Shown here: positions 7,672 through 16,761 of the stretch, in pieces
How positions within the stretch are numbered: position 1 is the stretch's first letter
How the letters are laid out: each line of letters opens with the position of its first letter
Assembly: GCF_019929345.1 (NCBI RefSeq)
Contig: NZ_JAHZPJ010000002.1
Span: 124,001-188,000, forward strand
Reading direction: 5' to 3'
Length of the DNA: 64,000 bases
Source: Streptococcus oralis
GTDB lineage: Bacteria; Bacillota; Bacilli; Lactobacillales; Streptococcaceae
Translations under genes and position numbers: made by a program
The notes under the pieces: model-generated
The model's input: the letters and a program-made list of their open reading frames with translations, nothing else
Database searches by the model: none
What the model was told of the DNA's origin: nothing

Positions 7672-9150
7672 ATGAAAAATATAAAAGTAAATGCCTTGGC
7701 CAGCTTGCTGGTCAATATTCTCAATATCGTTTTTCCGCTGATAACCAACCCTTATCTGACGCGGATCCTCAGCAAATCCAACTACGGTTATTTCAATACG
7801 GCCAATACCTGGGCAAGTTTCGTTATTCCACTAGCTGCCTTTGGAATATACAACTACGGGATTCGAGCTATCAGTAAGGTTAAGGATGACAAGAATAAAA
7901 TCAACTACGTCTTTTCTAAGTTGTTTTATATCTCAGTTTTCACTTCTCTCCTAACTACTGGTATCTACTTCCTTTTTATCTTCTTTGACACCAGCATTGA
8001 GAATCTGAAAGTTCTCTACTACATCCTAGGAGCTCAAGCACTCTTCCAATTTCTCAATATCGAATGGATGAACGAGGCTTATGAAAACTATGCCTTCATC
8101 CTCTACAAAACGTTAATTATTCGGATTACCATGCTGGTCGCCATCTTTGCCTTTGTCAAAACTGCTGATGATATTGTTCCCTACGCTATAGTCATGACTG
8201 CGACAACTATCCTCAACTACCTCCTTAGTTTTCTTTGGATTAAGAGAGAAGTTTCTTTTGTTAAAATTGGTTTCATTGAGTTAGCTAAGGCTTCTAAACC
8301 ACTCTTTACTATGCTTCTCTTGGCAAATGCCAATATGCTTTATACCTTGCTAGATAGAATGTTTATCACCAAGGGACCAGATGAAAACTATATTTCTTAT
8401 TATACAATTGCCTATAGCATCGTCATGCTAATTGCTGGTGTCTTAAGTGGAGCTATCAGTGTCAGCATTCCACGTCTCGGCTACTACCTTGGGAAAAAGG
8501 ATTACAATTCTTATAATTATCTTGTAAATCAAGCGGCATCATTATTCTATTTTCTCATGATTCCAACTAGTTTCGGAATTATGATTTTAGGAAAGTACGC
8601 AACGGTTATCTACTCTTCTGAAAAGTATCTTGAGGCAGGTATCGTGACCAGCGTCTTCGCCTTTCGAACTATTATCTGGGCTATTGAATTGATTCTTGGT
8701 AAGCAAATTATCTTTATCAATGACCACGAGAACCGCTTGACTGCTTTCTACTTTGCTGGTGGTGGAGCAAATCTTCTCTTCAACTGTATCTTGTATATCA
8801 ATAATATTTTTGCCCCTGAGTATTATATTGCTACGACCATTATTGCAGAAGCCATCGTTGTTCTCTTAGAAATTCATTTTATTAGGAAACACCAACTAAT
8901 CAATTTAAAAGAAATCTTTGTGACCTTAACACGTTATGGTCTCATATCCCTTGGTTTTATCCCGATCTTCTATATTTTCAAGATGATTTTCCAAATCAGT
9001 TCCTATACGGTGAACCTCAACATGATCCTCATGGTTCTCTCTACCATAGCCACTTGTGGAATCTACTATCTCTTGACGCTTTTTATCGCTAAGGATAAAA
9101 CACTTCACTATGCACTGAACCTAGTATTAGCTAAGATCAAAAGAAATTAA
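7672..9150 (+). CDS. Polysaccharide flippase (Wzx/RfbX-type)
   Basis: Membrane transporter expected to flip a lipid-linked oligosaccharide or teichoic-acid repeat across the membrane. The 492 residues have about 12-14 hydrophobic segments and the family N terminus NALASLLVNILNIVFPLITNPYLTRIL. It is convergent with the Pce/LicD operon and separated from it by a bidirectional terminator. The neighbourhood suggests choline-teichoic-acid or another surface polysaccharide as cargo (inference). It is not obviously the TacF flippase, which normally lies in the other lic locus. Confidence 0.85.
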   Translation: MKNIKVNALASLLVNILNIVFPLITNPYLTRILSKSNYGYFNTANTWASFVIPLAAFGIYNYGIRAISKVKDDKNKINYVFSKLFYISVFTSLLTTGIYFLFIFFDTSIENLKVLYYILGAQALFQFLNIEWMNEAYENYAFILYKTLIIRITMLVAIFAFVKTADDIVPYAIVMTATTILNYLLSFLWIKREVSFVKIGFIELAKASKPLFTMLLLANANMLYTLLDRMFITKGPDENYISYYTIAYSIVMLIAGVLSGAISVSIPRLGYYLGKKDYNSYNYLVNQAASLFYFLMIPTSFGIMILGKYATVIYSSEKYLEAGIVTSVFAFRTIIWAIELILGKQIIFINDHENRLTAFYFAGGGANLLFNCILYINNIFAPEYYIATTIIAEAIVVLLEIHFIRKHQLINLKEIFVTLTRYGLISLGFIPIFYIFKMIFQISSYTVNLNMILMVLSTIATCGIYYLLTLFIAKDKTLHYALNLVLAKIKRN

Positions 9151-9153
9151 AAG

Positions 9154-9195
9154 AACACCCTACTGATAAACGAGCGTTTACACTAGTAGGGTGTT
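9154..9195. terminator. Bidirectional terminator flippase / pce
   Basis: AACACCCTACT (9154-9164) pairs perfectly with AGTAGGGTGTT (9185-9195); inside it TAAACG pairs with CGTTTA. T-runs occur on both strands. It ends the plus-strand flippase gene and the minus-strand LicD-pce operon. Confidence 0.9.
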
Positions 9196-9199
9196 TCTT

Positions 9200-11725
9200 T
9201 TATTCTTTTTCTTTCTTGTCAGAAGTATTGACTTCTAGATTTGAATCTTGTTTTGGCTGCTCAGCAATAGAGGAATTAGCTTCTTGCTTCTTTTCTGACT
9301 GATCTGCTTCGTCATTCACAGCAGCAACAGCCTGTTTCCAAATACCTTCTTCGTTGACCTTATAACCATCTGGTGTGGTGGCATTTTTCAACAAGGAACC
9401 ATCTGTTTGGAAATAGTACCAATTACCGTCAATTCGTTTCCAACCGGTCTGCATAGCTCCTGATTCATCAAAGTAATAATGATCATCATTTACTTTATGA
9501 AGGCCAACCAACATGATGCCATCTTCAGGATTGAGATAATACCAGATTCCTTTATCCTTTATCCAACCTGTTTTCATAGCTCCATTTGCCTCAAAGTAAC
9601 GATAATGATTATCAAACCATTTCCAGCCTGTTTGCATAGCTCCTGATGCACTAAAGTAATACTGCTTACCATCTACTTGTTGGAAACCGACCAGCATGAT
9701 ACCTTCCTGATTTTCAAGATAATACCATGTTCCTTGATCCTTCAACCAACCAGTTTTCATAGCTCCTGAGTCAGCGTAGTAATACCAGTGTTTATCAAGC
9801 CACTGCCAGCCTGTTTGCATGGCACCGCTGGTATTCAAATAGTAGCGCGTACCATTGATTTCTTGTTTTCCAGTCTGCATAATACCATCTTGATTTAGAT
9901 AATACCATTTCTCATTATCCTTAATCCAGCCTGTTTTCATAGCTCCTGAGTTCGCATAGTAATACCAATGGTTCTCTAGCCATTTCCAGCCTGTTTGCAT
10001 TGCACCACTAGCGTTCAGGTAGTAACGAGTACTGTTGATTTCTTGTTTTCCAGTGAGCATGATGCCATCTTTGTCCAGATAATACCAAGTGTCCTGATCC
10101 TTGACCCAACCAGTTTTCATAGCTCCAGAACTTGCAAAATAGTTCCAGTGACCATCAACAAAGGCCCAGCCAGTTTGCATGACACCTTCTTGATTAAAGT
10201 AGTATGTGCTTCCATTGATATTCTTTTTACCAACGGTCTTTAGCCCATCCTCATCATAGAAATACCAATCTGAATCAATCTTTTGCCAAGTTGAAGGCTT
10301 ACCTGCTGTTTGGAGTGCACCACTTTCGCTAAAGAACATCTTCTTGCCATTATAGACTTGATGTCCTGTTAGCATCTTCCCATCTGCTGCAAAGAGATAC
10401 TTTTTCCCTCCAATTTCAGAAAGTTCACTAAATCGTCTAGCACCATTTGATTGGATATAATACCAATGACCATCCAGCTTGAACCAACCGCCTGTTTGCA
10501 TTTTACCATTTGAGTTGAGATAGTAATCATTCCCCTTAGCATTTTCTCCCCAATCATCATTAAGGTGAAGCCAGCGTCCTGCTTGCATTTGCCCTTTTCC
10601 ATTAAAGAAGTAAGTGGCTCCGCCAATCTCTTTCCAACCGATAGCCATTTCTCCATCTGCTAAACGATATTTCCAGTAGCCACCTTCTTGATACCATTTT
10701 TCGTCAACTACAGGGATGTCAGGGAAGAGATTAGAAACATTAGCAAATCCGCTATCACTAATATTAAAAACAGTTGCATCCTGAGTTTGACTAGAAGCTC
10801 TGAGAACTTGAATATTTTTCTTTTGGAGATATTCTCTGGTTGAAGCAACATTAATATCACCGCCAGTTGTCTGAATAATCATCTTTGGAGATAGGTTTTC
10901 AAGAAAATTAATCGTATTTGAAATTGTCGCATCATAATGATGATTCCATTTCATCATATCAACCTTGCCGATAACTGGACCTAACTTATCTTCCGCTCCT
11001 TCAGCATTATCCAAATCTCCACCAAGGTAGATTCTCTTTCCTGCCACAGTCACCACTGAAACGATAGAGTTGGAGTTATCATCTCGAACTTTTTTCAGAT
11101 TCCCCTCAGCATCATATTCATTTTTATAATTATAGAGTTTGATATCCATATCACCTAATTTAAAGTGACTATCCTCGTCTGTAATATTCTGAATAAGAGT
11201 AACCCCTCGTTTTTGTGCGGCTCTCAAAGCATTATCATAATTGAAAAGATTATCCCAGAGTCCCCAGTGTGAGGTAATCCGGTCATCTGAATATTTTTTT
11301 AAATAAAACTTACCAACCTGATAACGATTAAGTATCTCATCTGCTCCGCCGATATGGTCACTATGTACATGGGTTCCAATAATAAAATCCAGTTTTTTAA
11401 CACCAACTTGGTCAAGATGGCGAATCAGACGGTCTTCCAAGACTTGATAATTTCTCATGGAAATTCCCCAACGACTTGGATAGCGTGGATCACTCCCATC
11501 AGGAAAGTCATAATCTTCCCCCATATCAATCAAGGCATAATGACCATTGCTTTCCAGAAGGATAGCATCACTCCCAGATTTTGCTTTAGTATTTATGAAA
11601 TGGATACGATTGCCTGAACCAGCAGTAATGGTGTCTGCATTAACTTGTTGTGATAAACCAATCAACACAAAAAGGAATGCAAGTAAACCATAACTGACTG
11701 GTTTAACTAATTTTTTATTCTTCAT
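9200..11725 (-). CDS. pce: Choline-binding phosphorylcholine esterase Pce, enlarged
   Basis: Secreted enzyme that removes phosphorylcholine from teichoic acids while anchored to choline through its repeats. A signal peptide covers residues 1-30 (cleavage after VNA). The metallo-beta-lactamase-like catalytic domain spans about 31-340, with the zinc motif THVHSDH (His119, His121, Asp123, His124), ALIDMGE and the later GGDLDNAEG and WNHHYD. About 20 choline-binding repeats of roughly 20 residues follow (TGW/WYY pattern, about 345-785), then a charged tail with no sortase signal. At 841 residues it is much longer than the pneumococcal enzyme, which I recall as about 627 with ten repeats. It is the last gene after the LicD genes, only 36 bases from licD, so it is probably in their operon. 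Confidence 0.92.
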   Translation of the reverse strand: MKNKKLVKPVSYGLLAFLFVLIGLSQQVNADTITAGSGNRIHFINTKAKSGSDAILLESNGHYALIDMGEDYDFPDGSDPRYPSRWGISMRNYQVLEDRLIRHLDQVGVKKLDFIIGTHVHSDHIGGADEILNRYQVGKFYLKKYSDDRITSHWGLWDNLFNYDNALRAAQKRGVTLIQNITDEDSHFKLGDMDIKLYNYKNEYDAEGNLKKVRDDNSNSIVSVVTVAGKRIYLGGDLDNAEGAEDKLGPVIGKVDMMKWNHHYDATISNTINFLENLSPKMIIQTTGGDINVASTREYLQKKNIQVLRASSQTQDATVFNISDSGFANVSNLFPDIPVVDEKWYQEGGYWKYRLADGEMAIGWKEIGGATYFFNGKGQMQAGRWLHLNDDWGENAKGNDYYLNSNGKMQTGGWFKLDGHWYYIQSNGARRFSELSEIGGKKYLFAADGKMLTGHQVYNGKKMFFSESGALQTAGKPSTWQKIDSDWYFYDEDGLKTVGKKNINGSTYYFNQEGVMQTGWAFVDGHWNYFASSGAMKTGWVKDQDTWYYLDKDGIMLTGKQEINSTRYYLNASGAMQTGWKWLENHWYYYANSGAMKTGWIKDNEKWYYLNQDGIMQTGKQEINGTRYYLNTSGAMQTGWQWLDKHWYYYADSGAMKTGWLKDQGTWYYLENQEGIMLVGFQQVDGKQYYFSASGAMQTGWKWFDNHYRYFEANGAMKTGWIKDKGIWYYLNPEDGIMLVGLHKVNDDHYYFDESGAMQTGWKRIDGNWYYFQTDGSLLKNATTPDGYKVNEEGIWKQAVAAVNDEADQSEKKQEANSSIAEQPKQDSNLEVNTSDKKEKE
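9410..10140 (-). repeat. 180-bp supra-repeats encoding choline-binding modules
   Basis: Within pce, groups of three choline-binding modules recur as a higher-order unit of about 60 residues. The same segment encoding GAMKTGW recurs at 9564, 9747, 9927 and 10107, i.e. steps of 183, 180 and 180 bases. Four copies are visible. Such long, similar, in-frame repeats suggest growth by tandem duplication and allow length variation between strains. Confidence 0.85.
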
Positions 11726-11761
11726 CTTGAATACTCCTTTCTAGATGAAAACAATCTCTTA

Positions 11762-12574
11762 CTAATCAATCCAATAATTCTTATCAGTTCCTGGAACCTG
11801 CTGTTCAACAGGTGGTGGAGTCATATAGTCTGCTCCAAATTCGTAGACAAGAATTTCATGGTATTTTCTCGGAGCTTTCACTACGATGTTTTCGTATGGC
11901 ATATCAATCAAATCATAGAGCCATTCTTTTTTGATTCCCTCTGGAAAACTTGGATCAAATATCGTACAGGTAAGATCTGTAGCTTGATTTATACTATATT
12001 TCAAAGCAAGGTTCTCTAATTTTCGATTCCAAGTTTGTGGAGAACTTAAACGAAAAATAGCTGACCCAATATAGCGAGGTATATTTTTTATCCCCCCATT
12101 TTCTGATTTAATTCCTTTGAAATTCAAAGACGAAAGGCGGATAAAATGTTTGTAGAGCTTCATTTTCTTACAATCACTTTCCTCCGTCACAACACCATCG
12201 TATGGAAAAATGTCAACACAAGTTCCCAATACAACTGTCGGGTCCAAAAGATTGGCGTCTCTACGTGTTCTAATATCGTGGACACGCATATAACTGTAAG
12301 GATAGCCTTTTGTTTCTCTAAATGAAATCAATTTGTAGTAGGGATGATTCTCATTTTTTAAAACCTGATAAAGCTTTTCAAATTCATCTCGCGCTAAGGA
12401 AATATCGGTATCATCATCCCAAGGGATAAATCCTTTATGGCGGACAGCTCCTAGTAAGGTTCCAAAATCAATAAAATATTTAATCTGATGCTGTTCACAT
12501 AGTTCATGTAGATACTTTAAAATATCCAACTCCACTTGTTTTATTTCTTCAAGACTTAAAACTCTCTCAGACAT
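11762..12574 (-). CDS. LicD-family phosphotransferase
   Basis: LicD proteins transfer a phosphodiester-linked group, usually phosphorylcholine from CDP-choline, to teichoic-acid sugars. The 270 residues carry the hallmark FGTLLGAVRHKGFIPWDDDTDI (about residues 37-58), whose aspartates are thought to bind metal, and the C-terminal YMTPPPVEQQVPG. It lies between the polymerase-LicD fusion gene (57 bases upstream) and pce (36 bases downstream). Phosphorylcholine as donor group is inferred from the Pce neighbour; some LicD proteins transfer other phospho-groups. Confidence 0.88.
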   Translation of the reverse strand: MSERVLSLEEIKQVELDILKYLHELCEQHQIKYFIDFGTLLGAVRHKGFIPWDDDTDISLARDEFEKLYQVLKNENHPYYKLISFRETKGYPYSYMRVHDIRTRRDANLLDPTVVLGTCVDIFPYDGVVTEESDCKKMKLYKHFIRLSSLNFKGIKSENGGIKNIPRYIGSAIFRLSSPQTWNRKLENLALKYSINQATDLTCTIFDPSFPEGIKKEWLYDLIDMPYENIVVKAPRKYHEILVYEFGADYMTPPPVEQQVPGTDKNYWID

Positions 12575-12631
12575 ACGTTTTATTCTCCTAATTTCGACTA
12601 ATTCTTTAAACGATTTCTAACTGCGATTTGC

Positions 12632-14797
12632 TTACTTAGAACTTTTAGTGATTTTCCACAGTTTAAAATCATGGTGAGATACTCTCTGTTCAAGAGGGGG
12701 CAATTGCATGTAATCTCCATAGTCCGAGGTCAAAATTTCATGGTAGTGTTTTGGAATCATAAATTCCTTGCCTTCAAACGTTCCCACAATCACTTGTTTT
12801 AACCACTCACGTTTCCAAACTGGCTTATTCATATCCTTGTAAATCAAATAGTCAACTTGCTCGTAGTCAGCAACTGCTCTAGATTTAGCAAGCTCATCAA
12901 TTTGCTCAACATACTTATTCGTATTTGTGAAATAGAAAATGACAACAGAGATATAACGGATCAAAGAATTTAGTAGACTTTTTGTATTAGTAATTCCTTT
13001 AAAAGTGTAACAACTTAATTGACGTTTCTTTATGAGTTTCGTCATTTTGTTTTTAAAATCTACGTCATCCTCATAGCCATCCACGGGGAAAATATCTACA
13101 TAGATTCCCATATTCGAATCGATGCGAACATCTTCTTCCAGTAAATAAGTATGGTTATCCTGCACTTTCATGAAGGGATAGACATAGTTGAGATTATTTT
13201 TATAAGACATGACCTCGTAACGTTCATCAGGGTTAGCGATGAGGTAATCTTGTAGTTTCTCATAGTCTTCTCTTAGCATGCAAATATCCATATCATCGTC
13301 CCAAGGGATAAAACCTTTATGGCGAACCGCACCAATTAGACTTCCATATGCTAGGAAATACTTGACACCAATTTTCTGACAAACCTCGTGAATGTACTCC
13401 ATGATTCCAAGTTCCATCTGTTGAATTTCACTGATATCTGTTACTTCTTGGTACCGAACTCCTTCATCCCGTTTGCAGACTACGAGTCCATAGCCAATTG
13501 CTAACCAGAAGATGATATTAATAAAGTTGGTTGAATACATAATCTGACTCTCAAACAGCTGACCAAACAAGATACCGAAGAAAAGGATCATGATTAATTT
13601 ATCAGTATTTTTCTTGGAAACAATCAAATACGTTAAAAAGCGCTTGATGACGTAAGCCAGTACAAGAAGGAAGGATACCAAACCTAGAACTCCCGAACTG
13701 ACAAATATGGTCACAAAAATGTTATGGAAATTCCCACCAATAAGGGAGTTTTGAATCTCAAATTTACTGAAATATTCTGCATAGTAATCTGGAACATTTC
13801 GTACACCATAACCAAAAATTGGTTTGGCACTTCCCATCTTGATGGCATTTTTCCAAATGTAGGTCCTACCACTCGGTGTTGTTTCAATCAGATGGAGTTC
13901 ACCATTCTTTTTAGTAGCAGACGAATCTGTTTCAGCGTAGGATTGCCCTTTGTTTAAATCTAAAACGGTCGCAGTTTCAGATGCGATATAAATTGAAGTT
14001 GCATAGCTTAATCCAATATTAGTAGCAGTAATTAGCAGACCGGCAACAATAAAAGTGAGGAATCGTTTAATGATAGTTCCTCTAGTAGCAAAGAAACTAT
14101 AAAGTCCAACCATGAGGAGTAAAGAAAGTAAGGCTCCTCGACTTTGCATCGTAGCGAAGTAAACTAATTGAATCACATTGTTCAGTTTAAGATAAACAGA
14201 ATATTTACTTCCTTTGTGGATCAAATACATAGCTAAAATAATGCTAATGTATGAAAATATCGCACTAGCATTTGGATTAACAATCCCCCATAGACGTCCA
14301 TTCATGACACCATAGTAATAGGATTGTTCGCCAATCTTAAATAGGATAAGGACTCTACTTACCAATAAACCAAATGCAAAGATTGCGGAAGAGAAAGAAA
14401 TGATTTGAACTGTGTAGGCAATCCAGTCAAATAATCTTTTAAGCTGATCCGATTGTAACATGGTAAATAATAAAACATAGGTTACCATGAAAAGGATTTC
14501 AATCACATTCCCAATCAAATGTCCGGAGCGATTGAATACTGCCGATAGCAGATGACTACCAGATAACAAGCCAAATAAGGCCAAAAACTTTCGATCTACT
14601 GTAATCTGTTTCCACTTAAACAACAATGTGTAGCAAATATAAAGTACAACAATCGCTGACAATCCCTTATAGATTGGATTTGCTACCTTATAAACTAGTG
14701 AACTCATACTTAAAATCGAAATGAAAACAAACAGATATGAAATCCATAATTTTGATTTTTCAAAGTATTCATTCATTTTTGAAAAATTCATTTTCAA
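12632..14797 (-). CDS. Polymerase/ligase (Wzy-like) fused to a LicD domain
   Basis: Residues 1 to about 445 form a polytopic membrane protein with around eleven hydrophobic segments, resembling O-antigen ligase / teichoic-acid polymerase proteins. It has an outer loop at about 255-355 that includes SGRTYIWKNAIKMG and FGYGVRNVPDYY. From about 455 to 715 follows a complete cytoplasmic LicD domain with YGSLIGAVRHKGFIPWDDDMDICM and YMQLPPLEQRVSHHD. The frame is open throughout (721 residues), so this is a true fusion, not adjacent genes. In the pneumococcal lic3 region, as I recall, the polymerase candidate and LicD are separate. The likely role is to polymerise or ligate teichoic-acid units and add a phospho-substituent (inference). 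Confidence 0.85.
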   Translation of the reverse strand: MKMNFSKMNEYFEKSKLWISYLFVFISILSMSSLVYKVANPIYKGLSAIVVLYICYTLLFKWKQITVDRKFLALFGLLSGSHLLSAVFNRSGHLIGNVIEILFMVTYVLLFTMLQSDQLKRLFDWIAYTVQIISFSSAIFAFGLLVSRVLILFKIGEQSYYYGVMNGRLWGIVNPNASAIFSYISIILAMYLIHKGSKYSVYLKLNNVIQLVYFATMQSRGALLSLLLMVGLYSFFATRGTIIKRFLTFIVAGLLITATNIGLSYATSIYIASETATVLDLNKGQSYAETDSSATKKNGELHLIETTPSGRTYIWKNAIKMGSAKPIFGYGVRNVPDYYAEYFSKFEIQNSLIGGNFHNIFVTIFVSSGVLGLVSFLLVLAYVIKRFLTYLIVSKKNTDKLIMILFFGILFGQLFESQIMYSTNFINIIFWLAIGYGLVVCKRDEGVRYQEVTDISEIQQMELGIMEYIHEVCQKIGVKYFLAYGSLIGAVRHKGFIPWDDDMDICMLREDYEKLQDYLIANPDERYEVMSYKNNLNYVYPFMKVQDNHTYLLEEDVRIDSNMGIYVDIFPVDGYEDDVDFKNKMTKLIKKRQLSCYTFKGITNTKSLLNSLIRYISVVIFYFTNTNKYVEQIDELAKSRAVADYEQVDYLIYKDMNKPVWKREWLKQVIVGTFEGKEFMIPKHYHEILTSDYGDYMQLPPLEQRVSHHDFKLWKITKSSK

Positions 14798-14812
14798 CTC
14801 CTTCTCATAATA

Positions 14813-15781
14813 TTAGTTTCTTAACCCAACAATTTTCTTATATATCCATGGAGAAAATACAAGTGACAAGATAGCTATCTTACGAAATGTAGTGAAATAA
14901 GCATCCTTCCATATTTCACGTCGATGCTGAACAATCCAAGTCCTCAGCTCGACTTTCTCCTTTTGATACTCTTCACGTGAGGTAAAGATAATTTTATCGT
15001 AAACTGTGATGTACGACCAACATTCTCTATTTTTTAATTCGTATTTTAAATTAGGAAAGGCTTGTGAAACTTGAGCAATTATTTGCTGATAAACTTCTAT
15101 CGTGTCAAATACATGTCGATTAACAGATGTTGTTGCACTTCCCTCACGATGATCATAATAATAAACAGGCTTGTCAATAAATACGCTACTGCATCTTGTC
15201 TTTAGTAGCAATTCAGTTAAAAATAAGGCATCTTCAGCTAGGTGATAATTTGTATTAAACTTTTCATACGCAAGCAGGTCTCTCTTAAACAGTTTTGCAA
15301 CTGGAAAAAATGACGTTCTGGTAGTCATCAATAGTTCCTTCATGGTTTCTTCTGTTGACCAGAGTTCTGTTTTTCCAGAATGTGGAGGTAGGTCTGTTAC
15401 AATGCCGTTTTTGATATGGTGCAGAGGAGCAATAACAAAGCCTACATTCAACCCCTCAACTGCACCTGCTAAGGTAGCTAGGTAATCCTGAGTAACGAAA
15501 TCATCACTATCAATAAAGGTAACCCAAGAACCCGTCGCTAGCTGAATTCCCATATTTCTAGCATTTGAAACACCAGCATTTTCGATATGATAAACCTTGA
15601 TATTCTCATACTGAGATGCTAGGTGATCACAGATTTGTCCGCTGGAATCGGTAGAACCATCGTTGATTAGGATTAACTCAAAATGGGCATAAGTCTGTTG
15701 AAGAATCGACTCCACACATCGCTCCAGATAGGCTTCTACATTGTAGACTGGAACGATAACGCTTATTTTTTCTCCCATCAT
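14813..15781 (-). CDS. Glycosyltransferase family 2
   Basis: Probable sugar transferase acting on a teichoic-acid or polysaccharide precursor at the inner face of the membrane. The 322 residues start with the GT2 fold: KISVIVPVYNVEAYLERCVESIL, LILINDGSTDSSG (nucleotide-sugar binding), NAGVSNARNMG and the metal-binding WVTFIDSDDF (about residues 88-97). A basic, hydrophobic C-terminal stretch may touch the membrane. The start ATG overlaps the stop codon of the upstream LicD gene (4 bases), so translation is coupled. Donor and acceptor are not predictable from sequence. Confidence 0.9.
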   Translation of the reverse strand: MMGEKISVIVPVYNVEAYLERCVESILQQTYAHFELILINDGSTDSSGQICDHLASQYENIKVYHIENAGVSNARNMGIQLATGSWVTFIDSDDFVTQDYLATLAGAVEGLNVGFVIAPLHHIKNGIVTDLPPHSGKTELWSTEETMKELLMTTRTSFFPVAKLFKRDLLAYEKFNTNYHLAEDALFLTELLLKTRCSSVFIDKPVYYYDHREGSATTSVNRHVFDTIEVYQQIIAQVSQAFPNLKYELKNRECWSYITVYDKIIFTSREEYQKEKVELRTWIVQHRREIWKDAYFTTFRKIAILSLVFSPWIYKKIVGLRN

Positions 15782-16614
15782 GCTCCATATTCTCCCTTGT
15801 ACTCTGTGTAGCTCTTGTCCATGTCTGCTATAATGGCATCATGATGCGGTACTTGCTTGTCCGCTGGTGGCGGTGTCATATAATCCCCAAAAGCAGTGCT
15901 GAGATAGGCATCATAACCGACTGGGATGGGCATCTCAGTTCCTTCAAATGGCAAGAAGAGATTGTCCTCAAAGGATGCGATTGGGTATTTGTTTCGCATG
16001 TAGCCGGGACCTGAGCATAATTCCGTAATTCCATCGCTCTCAGTCAGACCATACTTGGTCATTTCTTTCTCAGCTTTTTTCCAAATGCGATAACGTAGAG
16101 ATTTTGGAGTCAGGCCGAGTAAGATGCGACTTCCCCATTTCATGATGGCACCATGCTTTTCTGGGATAGTTTGGGCGCAAAAAAGGGAATAAATCAAGGC
16201 CCAACGAATCTGTTTCTTACGCTCAGCTGGATTTTTAGGATAATAATCCAAAGGCAAAACATCCAAGGCCAAACCGTGTGGTAAATCCAAATCCTTTTGA
16301 TAAGGCTTGATACAAGTGGTTTCCTTGTCACGAATAGTAATAAAGAGGTTTCGATCGACAAACTCCTTGTCACTTTTTGATAAGAAATAGCGCTCATCTG
16401 CAAAACGTGGCCACAGCTCTGCTAATTTTTCATAGTCCTTTCGAGGCATAAAAAAGTCTAAGTCATCATCCCAAGGAATGAAACCCTTATTACGAAGGGC
16501 ACCAATAGCCCCACCACCACAGAGATAGCACAACAAATTATGTTCTTTACAAAATGCGACAAAATATTCAGCCATTTCCAGACTACGAGCCTGAATCGCT
16601 TTCAAATCACTCAT
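15778..16614 (-). CDS. LicD-family phosphotransferase, first gene of the operon
   Basis: A 278-residue LicD domain protein with YLCGGGAIGALRNKGFIPWDDDLDFFMPRKDYE near the N terminus and YMTPPPADKQVPHHD near the C terminus. It is the third LicD domain in this cluster and diverges from the other two (GALRNKGF instead of GAVRHKGF), so it probably decorates a different position. It is the first gene after a terminator and a promoter-like sequence at 16654-16677. It overlaps the GT2 gene by 4 bases. In pneumococcus a LicD3-type gene lies next to the LytR-pheA genes, matching this place. Confidence 0.88.
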   Translation of the reverse strand: MSDLKAIQARSLEMAEYFVAFCKEHNLLCYLCGGGAIGALRNKGFIPWDDDLDFFMPRKDYEKLAELWPRFADERYFLSKSDKEFVDRNLFITIRDKETTCIKPYQKDLDLPHGLALDVLPLDYYPKNPAERKKQIRWALIYSLFCAQTIPEKHGAIMKWGSRILLGLTPKSLRYRIWKKAEKEMTKYGLTESDGITELCSGPGYMRNKYPIASFEDNLFLPFEGTEMPIPVGYDAYLSTAFGDYMTPPPADKQVPHHDAIIADMDKSYTEYKGEYGA

Positions 16615-16653
16615 GTCTCTCCTCTTCTTTTCAAAAACGAGTTATATCGTTTT

Positions 16654-16677
16654 ATTATACCATAAAAAAGCCTTAAA
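16654..16677 (-). promoter_or_regulatory. Promoter of the LicD-pce operon with a TTTAAG box
   Basis: Minus strand: TATAAT (16654-16659), preceded 12 bases upstream by TTTAAG (16672-16677) with no consensus -35. TTTAAG followed by N5 and a T-rich half-site resembles the CiaR binding motif TTTAAG-N5-TTTAAG; the second half here (TTTATG) is imperfect. Activation by CiaR is speculative. Confidence 0.45.
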
Positions 16678-16697
16678 AATCCATCAGATACCGTAAA

Positions 16698-16746
16698 AAA
16701 TCAAAGCCCAATCCACCATTTTTACTGGTGAATGAAGCTTTGATTT
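16698..16746 (-). terminator. Terminator of the aromatic/LCP operon
   Basis: AAATCAAAGC (16698-16707) pairs with GCTTTGATTT (16737-16746), with a small inner CACC/GGTG stem and a T-run on the minus strand. It lies just after the LCP gene and before the LicD operon promoter. Confidence 0.8.
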
Positions 16747-16761
16747 TTATTTATCTATCTC

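Noticed and set aside
9410..10700. Regular repeats that could be taken for a CRISPR array or non-coding repeats
   Set aside because: They are in frame in pce and encode choline-binding modules; the spacing is about 60 bases with no unique spacers.
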